DNA of 40,744 nt from Flavobacteriales bacterium (GCA_019694805.1 JAIBBG010000029.1:1-40744); one strand, 5' to 3'; positions 16,991 to 26,305 are shown, counted from the first letter of the stretch. The notes: generated by a model not told the origin, from the letters alone. Numbers and translations are program-made.

Positions 16991-17932
16991 TTACAGGGAA
17001 TCTTTTCTTATGTAATCTTCAGGTATTTCAAATGGAAAATCATAGGGTTTGCCAGTGCTCAGTTTGGTGATCTCAAAACTGAGTTCTTGCCTGTTTTGCG
17101 GATTGTTCAATGTCAAACGACATTGTGACGGATATATTTGGTTTTCATTCAGCTGAAATTCGTTGTATTGCAATTCCATCGTGCGCTGTCTGATCAAATC
17201 ATTAAATACTGATTTTACCAATCGGAAATTTTCCGGCTCGAGCCAATATCTCGAAACAATCAATCCTTCATCTTCATCTACCTTTTTCAATGTGCGCTGA
17301 TATCGGGGATCATTTGGATTAACAACAATGGTGTCATCTTCCAATTTTCTATCATCGACACCAACCACTCTTCTTACACGTCTTTTATACTTTGAAATGA
17401 GAAGGTATGACTCATCTTCTGTTTCACTTCTGAAACGGCCTTCATCCTTTTCAAGACCGATGGCATTTCCAATAAGGATGTCCTGAAGCATATCGAAATC
17501 AAGCCCTACGCCAATCAATTTGTTGATGTCTTCAAATGTTCCGAGGTAGTAGAATTTGTTTTCAGGAATCTTAGAAAGGTATTTCAAACTATCTGGCGTC
17601 ACCAACATTCTGATCATTTCAATACCCAATGCTGGAGTAATAGATATCCAAACCGCACTGTCTTTTTTCATTCGGATAGTCGCCTTAAATCCCTGTGTTT
17701 CGCCCATCACCATGTACTCAGCATCAACCTTCATTCCTGCCCAATCAAAATCAAATTTGTTTTCTTCATAATGTCTGAGGAGAAATCCGGCAGAACGGTT
17801 CCTCAATGGATCCTTTTTCACCGTCTCCTTTTTGCTTTTACATGCACTGACCACAAGCAAAGTGATCAGCATAGTCAAAAAGACTGTGACGTTCCTGGTT
17901 GGATATAATCTTTGAGTGCCGGCCGTGGTCAA
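16991..17932 (-). CDS. DUF4292 lipoprotein
   Basis: The 313-aa protein begins with a membrane segment and lipobox LLVVSAC, so it should be lipidated at that Cys (about residue 31). The remainder matches the DUF4292 pattern, for example AVWISITPALGIEMIRMLVTP, MKVDAEY and a C-terminal KPYDFPFEIPEDY. The fold is probably related to LolA/LppX-like lipoprotein carriers, but that is an inference from family knowledge. Its start lies 2 bp after the TPR gene stop and its stop 1 bp before the EnvC-like start, so co-expression is likely. The start is uncertain by some codons because the first 15 residues are unusual for a signal peptide. Confidence 0.85.
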   Translation of the reverse strand: MTTAGTQRLYPTRNVTVFLTMLITLLVVSACKSKKETVKKDPLRNRSAGFLLRHYEENKFDFDWAGMKVDAEYMVMGETQGFKATIRMKKDSAVWISITPALGIEMIRMLVTPDSLKYLSKIPENKFYYLGTFEDINKLIGVGLDFDMLQDILIGNAIGLEKDEGRFRSETEDESYLLISKYKRRVRRVVGVDDRKLEDDTIVVNPNDPRYQRTLKKVDEDEGLIVSRYWLEPENFRLVKSVFNDLIRQRTMELQYNEFQLNENQIYPSQCRLTLNNPQNRQELSFEITKLSTGKPYDFPFEIPEDYIRKDSL

Positions 17933-17934
17933 GG

Positions 17935-19695
17935 TCAGTCGATGATTTTTTGTTGCTGTATTTTCTGCTGAATGTTTTTACCTGCCCCACCTTGTTTTTC
18001 AGCTTCTCTCCATTTGTTTACTGCTTCTTCTGTTCTTCCCAATTTGAAAAGTATATCACCAAGATGTTCCAGCAATTCTCCATTGGCATCATCGTGTTCA
18101 ATGGCACGCTGTACCCAGGTAAGTGCTTCAGCGTATTTGCCTTGTTGGTATAGAATCCAGCCATAAGTATCTTCAAAAGATGAAACGCCCGGACTAATTT
18201 CATTGGTTCTTGCAGACATGATAGCCGCTTTATCGAGTTTTGCTTTTCGCAAAGACAAGTAATATGCGTAATTGTTTAATACAAAAACATTTTGAGGATC
18301 AATTTTTAATGCAGCTTCATATGCTTCGTCTGACTTGTCGTGTAGTCCCAGAAAGTGATAACATTCTCCAAGGGAAGAGTAAAGCCTCAGCAATAGAATG
18401 TCGTTGTCGATGACCAGTTCTTTACCCAAGTTATATGATTCAGCGGCTTTGTTGTAGTCATTTAATTTCTGATGCGCTACACCGTTGTAATAGTAAAACT
18501 CAGGCATGGTGGGGAAGATGCTGATGGCTCGTTCACTGTCTCTTGCCATGCTCGTAAAATCCATCAATTCAGATTGAATCAACAATACTTGTTCCCAGAT
18601 GAGTCTGCGGGATTGATCCAATGAAAGCGACTTCTGATATTCCACCAGAGATTCTGCTTTTTTGCCATCGCGATAATAAAAATCACCTGACATTGCATAG
18701 ATCACGGCATCATTCGGATGGGCTTTTCTTGCCAATTCCAATAATTCGTACGCCTGGGTGAGAAATTCTTTTCTCACGTCTGTGAGTTGCAGGTATCGGG
18801 CAAGTACACCGATTTTGAGATCTACACCGACATCTGTTGAGGCAAACGCAATTTTCAATTCATCATATGATTTTTTATCGTCTCCTTTTGCTGCGTAGTA
18901 TTCTGAAAGCTGAAAGTGAACCATTCCATTTTCAGGATCTGATTTCACCATTTCTTCCAGAGCAAATTCTGCTTTTTCGTGGTTGCCGATGGATTGATAA
19001 AACTGTGCTACCATGCCCCAATATCGGGGTTCATCCGGATAGGCAAGAGCGAGTTTTTCTAATTCTTCTCCGGCTTTTGTATTGTCCTTTAATTCAAGAT
19101 ACAATTGGTGTTTTTGGATACTCAGTTCTTCATAAGGTCCGGTTTTTTTCTCCAGTTCATCGTAAGTAGCAATAGCATCGCTTCTTTTACCAGCGTAGAG
19201 CTGAGCACTGGCCAATTGATACAGGATGTTGGGATCATCCGTATTGAGTTTAGCAACTTCACGGTATGATTTTATAGCTGCATCATATTTCCCGAGCGCC
19301 ATATAGGTATCACCAGCAAGTTGCTGATACCATAGATTTGTTTTATCAAGTTCAGCGCATTTTTTTGCGTGTTGAAGAGCAGACTCCGGAGCATTTTTTT
19401 GTTCAAGATCCATTTTGCCCAGTTCAAAATGAACAGCCGCACTATTGGGATCAATTCCAAGACATTCTTCAAAAATGAGATAGGCCTGTTGGAAATTACC
19501 ACGTGCTTTTTCCAGTTGTGCTTGAAAAAATTTCTCCTGGAATCGGGTGTCAATCTGTGGCCGGAGTTGGTCTGGTTCTACCTCGCCGCTATCACCCGGT
19601 TTGCCGGATGAGGAAGCTTCTTTTGGCCCTTTGCAAGATGCCAAGATCAGGATTGCGGATGCAAGGAAAAACCGGAAGTACTTCAGAGATATCAA
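17935..19695 (-). CDS. TPR-repeat lipoprotein
   Basis: The 586-aa protein has a signal peptide and lipobox ILASC (Cys near 21), followed by a Ser/Gly/Pro linker. About 14-15 tetratricopeptide repeats fill residues 50-570; examples are YLIFEECLGIDPNSAAVHFE, AIKSYREVAKLNTDDPNILY and AYEAALKIDPQNVFVLNNYA. TPR proteins are scaffolds for protein complexes, so an envelope assembly role is likely, but the partner is unknown. It lies 5 bp from the nucleotidyltransferase stop and 2 bp from the DUF4292 start. Confidence 0.92.
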   Translation of the reverse strand: MISLKYFRFFLASAILILASCKGPKEASSSGKPGDSGEVEPDQLRPQIDTRFQEKFFQAQLEKARGNFQQAYLIFEECLGIDPNSAAVHFELGKMDLEQKNAPESALQHAKKCAELDKTNLWYQQLAGDTYMALGKYDAAIKSYREVAKLNTDDPNILYQLASAQLYAGKRSDAIATYDELEKKTGPYEELSIQKHQLYLELKDNTKAGEELEKLALAYPDEPRYWGMVAQFYQSIGNHEKAEFALEEMVKSDPENGMVHFQLSEYYAAKGDDKKSYDELKIAFASTDVGVDLKIGVLARYLQLTDVRKEFLTQAYELLELARKAHPNDAVIYAMSGDFYYRDGKKAESLVEYQKSLSLDQSRRLIWEQVLLIQSELMDFTSMARDSERAISIFPTMPEFYYYNGVAHQKLNDYNKAAESYNLGKELVIDNDILLLRLYSSLGECYHFLGLHDKSDEAYEAALKIDPQNVFVLNNYAYYLSLRKAKLDKAAIMSARTNEISPGVSSFEDTYGWILYQQGKYAEALTWVQRAIEHDDANGELLEHLGDILFKLGRTEEAVNKWREAEKQGGAGKNIQQKIQQQKIID

Positions 19696-19700
19696 TGCTT

Positions 19701-20705
19701 TTAATCTTTAATGACCGAAAAATCACCGAGGCTGTATTCTACTGCTTTACCGACCACCACCGCAGAATTTCCGATCATGGAGTTCACAATGTTAGCACCA
19801 TGCACGGATGCCGCAGGTAGGATGATGCTATTCTTAATAACAGAGCTTTCAACGATCGCGCCATCTCCAATGGAAACGCAAGGACCGACCACGGAATTAT
19901 TCAAGATAACATTTTTTCCAATATAACACGGTTGAATCACCACGCTGTTTTCGGATTTCAGATCGTCGGAAACCCAGTTCTTATCGCGGTTGTAGCCGAG
20001 GTATTTCGTGTTGGTATCTACCATCGCGTCCTTGTTGCCGCAATCCATCCAATCCTGCACAGTACCTGGAAGAAACTTAGCCCCCTTTTTCACCATGTTT
20101 CGGAGCGCGTCAGGCAATTGGTACTCACCACTATTCATGATGTTATGGTCGATGAGGTATTGCAATTCAGAGGCGAGTTTTTCACCATCGTTGAAATAGT
20201 AGATGCCGATCATCGCCAGATCAGAAACAAATTCCTGAGGTTTTTCACGGAATTCGGTGATGACTCCGTTTTCATCCAACACCACCACGCCGAATTGTCG
20301 TGGATCTTCGATTTTTTGAACCCATAAAACACCATCTCCGGATGTGTCCAACTTGAAATCTGCACGAAATAATGTATCGGCAAATGCCACAGTAACTGGC
20401 CCTGACAGCGCGCTTTTGGCACACAAGATCGCATGTGCAGTGCCCAAAGCCTGATTCTGATAGTGGATTGTTCCTTTCGCCCCAAGGTTTTCCGCAACGC
20501 TGATGAGGTGCTTTTCGACCGCTTCTCCAAACCTACCCACCACATAGGCGATTTCATCCACCTTTTGATTACTGATAGAAACAATGTCTTCCACCAATCG
20601 CTGCACGATGGGTTTGCCCGCAATAGGTAGCAGCGGTTTAGCTGTTGTAAGTGTATGTGGCCTCAGGCGTTTGCCCATACCGGCCATAGGAACAATAATT
20701 TTCAT
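19701..20705 (-). CDS. Sugar-phosphate nucleotidyltransferase with left-handed beta-helix tail
   Basis: The 334-aa protein transfers a nucleotidyl group to a sugar-1-phosphate to make an NDP-sugar. The N-terminal Rossmann-like domain has the pyrophosphorylase signature GMGKRLRPHTL (residues 9-19) and KPLLPIAGKP, then AFADTLF, REKPQEF and WMDCGNKDAM. From about 245 on, hexapeptide-like repeats (IGKNVILNNSVVG, IGDGAIVESSVI) indicate a beta-helix. It resembles glucose-1-phosphate thymidylyl/uridylyltransferases; the exact substrate is not decided. A start 11 codons upstream (20738) exists, but the ATG at 20705 places MKIIVPMAGMG at the terminus, as in the family. It is first of a four-gene minus-strand run. 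A TACTTTCG element at 20735-20728 may be its -7 box. Confidence 0.9.
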   Translation of the reverse strand: MKIIVPMAGMGKRLRPHTLTTAKPLLPIAGKPIVQRLVEDIVSISNQKVDEIAYVVGRFGEAVEKHLISVAENLGAKGTIHYQNQALGTAHAILCAKSALSGPVTVAFADTLFRADFKLDTSGDGVLWVQKIEDPRQFGVVVLDENGVITEFREKPQEFVSDLAMIGIYYFNDGEKLASELQYLIDHNIMNSGEYQLPDALRNMVKKGAKFLPGTVQDWMDCGNKDAMVDTNTKYLGYNRDKNWVSDDLKSENSVVIQPCYIGKNVILNNSVVGPCVSIGDGAIVESSVIKNSIILPAASVHGANIVNSMIGNSAVVVGKAVEYSLGDFSVIKD

Positions 20706-20794
20706 AATTTTCAAATAACCCGAAGGGCGAAAGTACAAACTTGGAATGCTAAAAATTCCTGTCAGTGCAATAACTATTCACCGATGTTTGCTCA

Positions 20795-21670
20795 ATGATT
20801 GTTTTACTCTTTTTTCTCCTCCTATTCCTGTTGTGGCTCTCTGCAGGTCATTTATGGAAGAAACCCAAGCCTTCAGAGGAAACCGAAATGAAGAACCTCG
20901 ATGTGAATATCATTCCGAATTTGCAACAGCATGTCTCATTCTATCGGGCTTTGAATTCACAGGAAAAAAGGGCCTTTGAAGAAGAGGTTCATGAGTTCCT
21001 GCACAAAGTGAAAATCGTTCCCGTTGATACCGAACTTACCGATCTGGACAAGGTACTCGTTGCAGCCAGTGCTGTCATACCCCTGTTCGCTTTTCGCGAA
21101 TGGTTCTATCAAAACATTACCGTGGTAGAAATTTACAAAGACGCTTTCAATGAAGACTTTCAAACCCAAGGCACCAATCGTCGGATATTGGGTATGGTGG
21201 GGGGTGGAGTGATGAATGGACGCATGTCGCTGTCACAAAAGGCATTGCGAATAGGCTTTTCCAACGAGACTGATAAAAGGAATACTGCGATTCACGAATT
21301 TGCACATCTGCTCGATATGACGGATGGCGCCGCTGACGGTATTCCAACCATGTTGCTGGACAAACACATGACCTTACCGTGGCTTGAGTTTATTCGTGAA
21401 GAAATAGAACGGATAAGGCAAGACAAATCAGACCTGGACGATTATGGAGGCACCAATGAAGCCGAGTTTTTTGCCGTAGCTGCTGAATATTTTTTCGAAA
21501 GGCCGGAACTGATGAAGCTCAAGAATCCCAAATTGTATGAGCTTTTGGTGATCGCTTTTCGCAGGGAACCTGCACTTGACCGCGATGACAAAGGTGATGA
21601 ACCAGGAAGGAATGAAATGTGCTGGTGTGGCAGTGGAAAAAAGTACAAAAAATGTCACGGTAACATATAG
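20795..21670 (+). CDS. MtfA-like zinc peptidase with N-terminal anchor and C-terminal SEC-C motif
   Basis: The 291-aa protein has a hydrophobic N-terminal segment (1-18), likely a membrane anchor. The MtfA/DUF980 peptidase domain follows, with zinc motif HEFAH (H167, E168, H171) and downstream NEAEFFAVAAEYFFE that supplies further ligands. E. coli MtfA is a soluble aminopeptidase that binds the Mlc repressor; here the anchor would keep the enzyme at the membrane. The last 22 residues form a SEC-C zinc motif (GRNEMCWCGSGKKYKKCHG), known from the SecA C-terminus, where it binds SecB or ribosomes. No Mlc gene is in view, so the function is unassigned. The gene is divergent from the nucleotidyltransferase. 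Confidence 0.88.
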   Translation: MIVLLFFLLLFLLWLSAGHLWKKPKPSEETEMKNLDVNIIPNLQQHVSFYRALNSQEKRAFEEEVHEFLHKVKIVPVDTELTDLDKVLVAASAVIPLFAFREWFYQNITVVEIYKDAFNEDFQTQGTNRRILGMVGGGVMNGRMSLSQKALRIGFSNETDKRNTAIHEFAHLLDMTDGAADGIPTMLLDKHMTLPWLEFIREEIERIRQDKSDLDDYGGTNEAEFFAVAAEYFFERPELMKLKNPKLYELLVIAFRREPALDRDDKGDEPGRNEMCWCGSGKKYKKCHGNI

Positions 21671-21744
21671 TTGTCTTACCAAAATAAGAAGCATCGAAGT
21701 TGACATCCCATTTCAATACAATCTGTAACTTTTGCCCCGAAAGC

Positions 21745-21770
21745 GCGTCACAATATGACGCATAGTTTTG
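21745..21770 (+). promoter_or_regulatory. 6-bp inverted repeat next to a TAnnTTTG element
   Basis: GCGTCA (21745-21750) and TGACGC (21756-21761) form a perfect inverted repeat with a 5-bp spacer. It is followed after 1 bp by TAGTTTTG (21763-21770), a match to the Bacteroidota -7 element, 20 bp before the next ATG. The repeat lies where a repressor or activator would touch the promoter. No TTG at the expected -33 spacing is present, so an activator-dependent promoter is possible. Confidence 0.4.
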
Positions 21771-21790
21771 TAATCAAATAATATCCATAT

Positions 21791-22273
21791 ATGAAAAACC
21801 TCAATTCCATTACGCTCGCCATTGCAGCAGTAGCAGTTACCATTTTGCTATTTTCTTTCACATCGAAAGCACCTGTTGCGCAATATGAGTTCACGTCCTT
21901 CACCGTTGTTGAATCCATCATTCCTAATGGTATCGGACGTTCGAGAATCATCAATGCTTTGGAAACCCGCGACTACAAGCAATTTACCACTGTGCGTTCA
22001 GAAGAAGACAACGAACGCAATAAGTCGGATCGCGATGAAATCCGTGTGAAGAATTTCGAAGAAACCAAAATTCTCAACTTCTTCAATATCGGTGGTATTC
22101 GTTTCCAAAACATTGCAGCCAATGACGCAGTGATCAACAGTAAAGTAAACGACATGCTCTCACAAGGATGGGAAATAGTATCCATCACTACTGGGGTAGA
22201 AAGCGTGGGAAGCAAAGATGACAGTGATGGTATTTACGTTACACGTTTTTACTTCAAACGTCCGAAGGCATAA
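21791..22273 (+). CDS. Small exported protein with DUF4177-like segment
   Basis: The 160-aa protein has an N-terminal hydrophobic segment (about 7-24), a probable signal peptide or anchor. About 30-50 (YEFTSFTVVESIIPNGIGRS) and 100-158 resemble small Bacteroidota proteins with a DUF4177-like strand-helix pattern, notably INSKVNDMLSQGWEIVSITT and IYVTRFYFKRP. The middle part (70-95) is highly charged. No catalytic motif is visible and no function can be assigned. It is a single-gene unit with its own putative promoter and a clear terminator. Confidence 0.75.
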   Translation: MKNLNSITLAIAAVAVTILLFSFTSKAPVAQYEFTSFTVVESIIPNGIGRSRIINALETRDYKQFTTVRSEEDNERNKSDRDEIRVKNFEETKILNFFNIGGIRFQNIAANDAVINSKVNDMLSQGWEIVSITTGVESVGSKDDSDGIYVTRFYFKRPKA

Positions 22274-22298
22274 TTGTAAATTGTATTTCAACTAATTT

Positions 22299-22330
22299 AA
22301 AGCAGCTTCTTACATGAGGCTGCTTTTTTT
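22299..22330 (+). terminator. Intrinsic terminator
   Basis: AAAGCAGC (22299-22306) and GCTGCTTT (22319-22326) form an 8-bp stem, with the closing T stretch running to 22330. It ends the 21791-22273 transcript. Confidence 0.85.
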
Positions 22331-22363
22331 GTGTATTGAAAACTCCAATACGATTTACGCCCG

Positions 22364-22597
22364 TCATTTAGCCTTCGGATAAGATTGATCCTTCAATACA
22401 ACTAAGCCTGATTTTTCCAATCCAAAGAGTACATATTTTGTAGATTCTCTATTGCTGCATTCGTACACAGAAGGCAGCAATTCATGAAAAATACCAAAGA
22501 TTTCATCCCTGAAAATTTGGTTAAAATACAGGTCTTGAATATTTTGCCTCACGGTGTTCAAAGTGATTTGGACATTAATAATTGACTCAATTAACAC
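22364..22597 (-). CDS. Possible small ORF or gene remnant, 77 aa
   Basis: This minus-strand reading frame fills most of the 334-bp space between two plus-strand genes. The composition is protein-like (FRDEIFGIFHELLPSVYE), but I recognise no family. Its start is only 10 bp from the ATG of the T9SS protein on the other strand, leaving little room for two promoters, and no ribosome-binding site is evident. It could be a small real gene, the eroded end of a larger one, or chance. Apart from the terminator at its left, nothing else is seen in this gap. Confidence 0.3.
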   Translation of the reverse strand: MLIESIINVQITLNTVRQNIQDLYFNQIFRDEIFGIFHELLPSVYECSNRESTKYVLFGLEKSGLVVLKDQSYPKAK

Positions 22598-22607
22598 ACT
22601 CTAGTCC

Positions 22608-25600
22608 ATGACCAAACTTTACTTCTGCAGGAAAAATTGCGCTCAACTGCTATTGTTTTCCACGATCTTTCTATTCGGGAAGATTGGTTATTCCCAAATC
22701 TTGTGGATCAATGTCCCTAACTCAACCTATGAATGTCATGATGGAATCCCTCATCCAATTGCTACAAGTCCTTGCGAGGTTTCTGTCACATACGAAGAGA
22801 TCATTACTCCTGGAGATTGCCCGTCATCCTACACATTGACATTAATATCATCTGCACTTGATTTGTGTGGAAATTCTGCAAGTCGCACAGACGTGATCAA
22901 TGTTACTGACTTTACCGCACCATTTTTTGCAACCTCCTTAATGGATATTACCATCAATTGTGATGATGAAGTTCCACCAATTGCCACTGTTGAGGTTTTT
23001 GACAATTGCTCAGAATCAGTACTCGTATCTGTTACAGAAGAATACATCATAGATGGATGCACCAAGACTATCTATAGAAGTTACTCTGCAACAGACGATT
23101 GTGGCAATGTGAATACGATGGTGCACGTCATTACCCAAGTGGATGCTGAAGCGCCGTTCATTACTGCAGAGCCAATTGTATACAATGTGTCAGCCCCTGG
23201 TTTATACGCAACTGTCACAGATAATTGCACAGAAGTTCTGCTTACTGTTGAAGTGCAAAATACCTATCTGAATGATCAGGGCGTAACTGTTCAGGATGTC
23301 GTTTATCATGCGTATGATGAGTGCGGTAACCATTCGACTTTTTTTCAACAATGGTTTCTATGCACCTCTACAACCATTTCTTTCACCCATACTGCTGGTG
23401 GAAGTTTAGCCGGGATTGGATATATCATTACCAATAATGCAGGTGTCGAAGTAGCCAGCGGAATCTCAACCGGAGGTTCTTCATTTATTGAAAATAATTG
23501 TTTGACCAACGGTTGCTACCATTTACAGATTATCAATCCCGATCCAATGAACCCTAATATTGAGTGGAGTCTTACCGGGGCATACGGAGGAACCATCGTT
23601 GGATTCATCTCATTGGAATATGATTTCAGCATTGGAGCTCCATGTGGAGGAACAGGATGCATGGAACCAACGGCATGTAACTATAATCCCTATGCTACAA
23701 CTCCCGGGCTTTGTTTCGGCGCATGCATTCATGCCGATTTAGGAGATGTCATTCCTCCTGTTGGTGAAATTTGGGGATTTGAATTGTCTCAAATCAATAC
23801 CAACTTTTATTTGGAAGCACAACTGCCATACAGCGCTCCAATCAATCTACAGCCGTTCACCCAGTACACCATTAACTTATTCAGCAATGGTAACAATGGG
23901 TGGAATGGCAATACACTCACATTTGTTGCTGATGCATGGAACTGGAGTCAAGGTATAACCTTTGGTTCCGGAGATCCGGGGCAAGTTGTTTTTACAACAG
24001 GAGGTCCAGGATGCACTGATCCGAATGCATGCAATTACAATCAAATGGCCACAGTTGATGATGGTTCATGTTTGTTGCCCGACGGATGTACAGATATCGC
24101 AGCTTGTAATTTCAATCCTTTGGCGAATTGTGATAATGGATCATGTATGTATCTCAATGCTGCATTCACTTTAGATGTTGAGGAATTGGAAGGTTGGACA
24201 GCGTTATATCTCAATCGGGAAGATGGAACAACTAATCCTGCCAACGGAAGTTGCGGGAAGTACAAATTGACTTTTCCTGGAGGCTCCTTCATTGAGTTTG
24301 ATGCTGCATCAAGAGAAGATGCTTTTGGTACAGTTTATTATCCGTTTTATTCCATTCCCGGCACATACACTATTTCATATACAGATTGTTGTTTGGGTTC
24401 CGACAATTCTATTTATTCAAGTACAAGCGAAGAAACATTTACTGTTGCACCTTGCAATCCTTCCGTAACTCAGAACGGTTGGCTCAGTATGAGTTTCTTT
24501 ACTGTTCCCGGTGCTTATATCGATTATCAAATTTACCGTCAGAGTGACGCTATGATTGTCGCAACCGGTAGTCATTCTTTCACCGACGTACAATTATTCT
24601 TAACTGGAGAATGCTTAGCTCCAGGTTGTTATTCATTGGCGGTTTCAATGAATTTTCCAATGACATTTGTTGCGCAGTGGCCACTAGGAAATGGTTTCTC
24701 TTCACCGGAAGAAGGGGAGTATTACTATATGATTCCCTTTAGTTTCGGTGTAACCGAAGGCTGTTTAGATCCAATAGCATGTAATTATAATCCTGACGCG
24801 AATTGCCATAATCAGGACCTATGTGGATCAATATTGGGTTGTACAGATAACGCAGCAATCAACTATCAACCTGATGCTGATTGTAATGATGGTTCATGTG
24901 TCTATGTGGAAAATGACGAAAGAGCAGGTGCGATACTTGCCGTGGTGAACAACAAAGGCTCTTGTACGCAGACAAAAATTGGAAACCTCGCTCTGGCAAG
25001 CGTATCGCAAAATGCTATGAGCCAAGCAATAACTGGAGAAGATCTATGGTATCAATTTATAGCTCCTGAACCGGGTATTGCTATTCGTATTACCTCATCA
25101 ACCAATGATATTCTTGTGGAATTGCAAAATGCTCAAGGCCAATTGTTGGATTCGGAGAATCTGGTATCTGGACTTGGTAATGAATACCTCAATTATGGGC
25201 AATTGGTGGTTGGGCAAACTTATTATGTGGCTGTCAGAAATTTCAATAGTCAAATGGGCGAAGGTGAATTTACACTTTGTCTGCAAAAATTAATGGACAC
25301 CTTCTGCGCTGCTTCGAATGATCCAAATCCAACGCCTTGCACTGTGTATAAAGCCAATATTGTGAGTTGTTATCAGTACAACTTTCACTTTACTTCCCTT
25401 TCTACAAACATCACGTATGACATTTGGAATTCGAACAGTTTGAAAGCCATTTATAAGGCAACTGGCATCGTTCCAGAACAAGACTATACCGTGTTGATTG
25501 ATGCGATTTATCTGATGCAAAATGGCACAGGAGCTAATGAATTTGTAACCGTCAACGGAGTACTTCCATGTCAAATTTATTTGAATGCAAATGCATTGAC

Positions 25601-26195
25601 TGGTATGGATCCGATTGACAATTGCAGCAATGGATCAAGAGCGTTGAACAAAAGCATCAAAACCGCACCGGTCATTTGTGGTGCTTCAGACTATGAATGG
25701 CGTTTTGAAAATCAAGATGGAATCCAACCAGTGATAGTACAATTGAGAGGATCTAATGTGAACAGCATTAAACTCAATACTGTCGTTGGTCTTCAAACCA
25801 ATAGTTTCTACAATGTGCAAGTGCGTCCTGTTTACTCTGATGGCAGTCGCGGAGATTACGGTCCTGTTCAATGCTTGCAAACTGCTGGCAATAGAAGTTT
25901 GATCTATGAATCCGAAGCAACAGAAGAACTTGCTCAGGAAGGATTTACAACGGTGTTGTATCCAAATCCATCACGTGGTGATCATTTCTTCATTTCCTTC
26001 GGAGAACAATCTGAATTGGATGGCGATATAGAAGTATACGACAACATGGGCAGACTCGTGATGCGCGAAAAAATAATGGCACAACCTGAATCGACAGTAG
26101 AGATCACATTACCGGAACAGCTATCTACGGGCAATTACATTGTGAGAATGATCGGAGGAGATAAAGTTTTTGTACATCGGATGATAGTCGAATAA
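22608..26195 (+). CDS. Large T9SS surface protein with HYR-like and CNYNP repeats
   Basis: The 1195-aa protein has a signal peptide (about 1-30, ending GYSQ). About 35-250 holds HYR/Ig-like modules with paired cysteines (NCDDEVPPIATVEVFDNCSE, DDCGNVNT). Five cysteine repeats of the pattern CxxxxACNYNPxAxxxxGxC start near residues 349, 467, 490, 717 and 743. About 773-895 is a PPC/CUB-like module (GEDLWYQFIAPEPG, YYVAVRNF, FTLCLQKL). About 899-1091 matches the module in the 7409-11848 protein. The last 75 residues are the T9SS type A domain (VLYPNPSRGDHF). Surface attachment is expected; binding partners are unknown. A terminator follows. Confidence 0.9.
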   Translation: MTKLYFCRKNCAQLLLFSTIFLFGKIGYSQILWINVPNSTYECHDGIPHPIATSPCEVSVTYEEIITPGDCPSSYTLTLISSALDLCGNSASRTDVINVTDFTAPFFATSLMDITINCDDEVPPIATVEVFDNCSESVLVSVTEEYIIDGCTKTIYRSYSATDDCGNVNTMVHVITQVDAEAPFITAEPIVYNVSAPGLYATVTDNCTEVLLTVEVQNTYLNDQGVTVQDVVYHAYDECGNHSTFFQQWFLCTSTTISFTHTAGGSLAGIGYIITNNAGVEVASGISTGGSSFIENNCLTNGCYHLQIINPDPMNPNIEWSLTGAYGGTIVGFISLEYDFSIGAPCGGTGCMEPTACNYNPYATTPGLCFGACIHADLGDVIPPVGEIWGFELSQINTNFYLEAQLPYSAPINLQPFTQYTINLFSNGNNGWNGNTLTFVADAWNWSQGITFGSGDPGQVVFTTGGPGCTDPNACNYNQMATVDDGSCLLPDGCTDIAACNFNPLANCDNGSCMYLNAAFTLDVEELEGWTALYLNREDGTTNPANGSCGKYKLTFPGGSFIEFDAASREDAFGTVYYPFYSIPGTYTISYTDCCLGSDNSIYSSTSEETFTVAPCNPSVTQNGWLSMSFFTVPGAYIDYQIYRQSDAMIVATGSHSFTDVQLFLTGECLAPGCYSLAVSMNFPMTFVAQWPLGNGFSSPEEGEYYYMIPFSFGVTEGCLDPIACNYNPDANCHNQDLCGSILGCTDNAAINYQPDADCNDGSCVYVENDERAGAILAVVNNKGSCTQTKIGNLALASVSQNAMSQAITGEDLWYQFIAPEPGIAIRITSSTNDILVELQNAQGQLLDSENLVSGLGNEYLNYGQLVVGQTYYVAVRNFNSQMGEGEFTLCLQKLMDTFCAASNDPNPTPCTVYKANIVSCYQYNFHFTSLSTNITYDIWNSNSLKAIYKATGIVPEQDYTVLIDAIYLMQNGTGANEFVTVNGVLPCQIYLNANALTGMDPIDNCSNGSRALNKSIKTAPVICGASDYEWRFENQDGIQPVIVQLRGSNVNSIKLNTVVGLQTNSFYNVQVRPVYSDGSRGDYGPVQCLQTAGNRSLIYESEATEELAQEGFTTVLYPNPSRGDHFFISFGEQSELDGDIEVYDNMGRLVMREKIMAQPESTVEITLPEQLSTGNYIVRMIGGDKVFVHRMIVE

Positions 26196-26217
26196 AGTTA
26201 GATAAAGAAGGTATATG

Positions 26218-26246
26218 AAAGGCGCACACTTTTGTGCGCCTTTTTT
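26218..26246 (+). terminator. Intrinsic terminator after the T9SS protein gene
   Basis: GGCGCACA (26221-26228) pairs with TGTGCGCC (26233-26240), extended by AAA/TTT and followed by a six-T run. It lies 25 bp after the stop. Confidence 0.9.
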
Positions 26247-26305
26247 GCATCTGCCACTATCGTGTGAATAACCCGCTTATGGGCCAACATCATTTCTCAA
26301 AAAGG

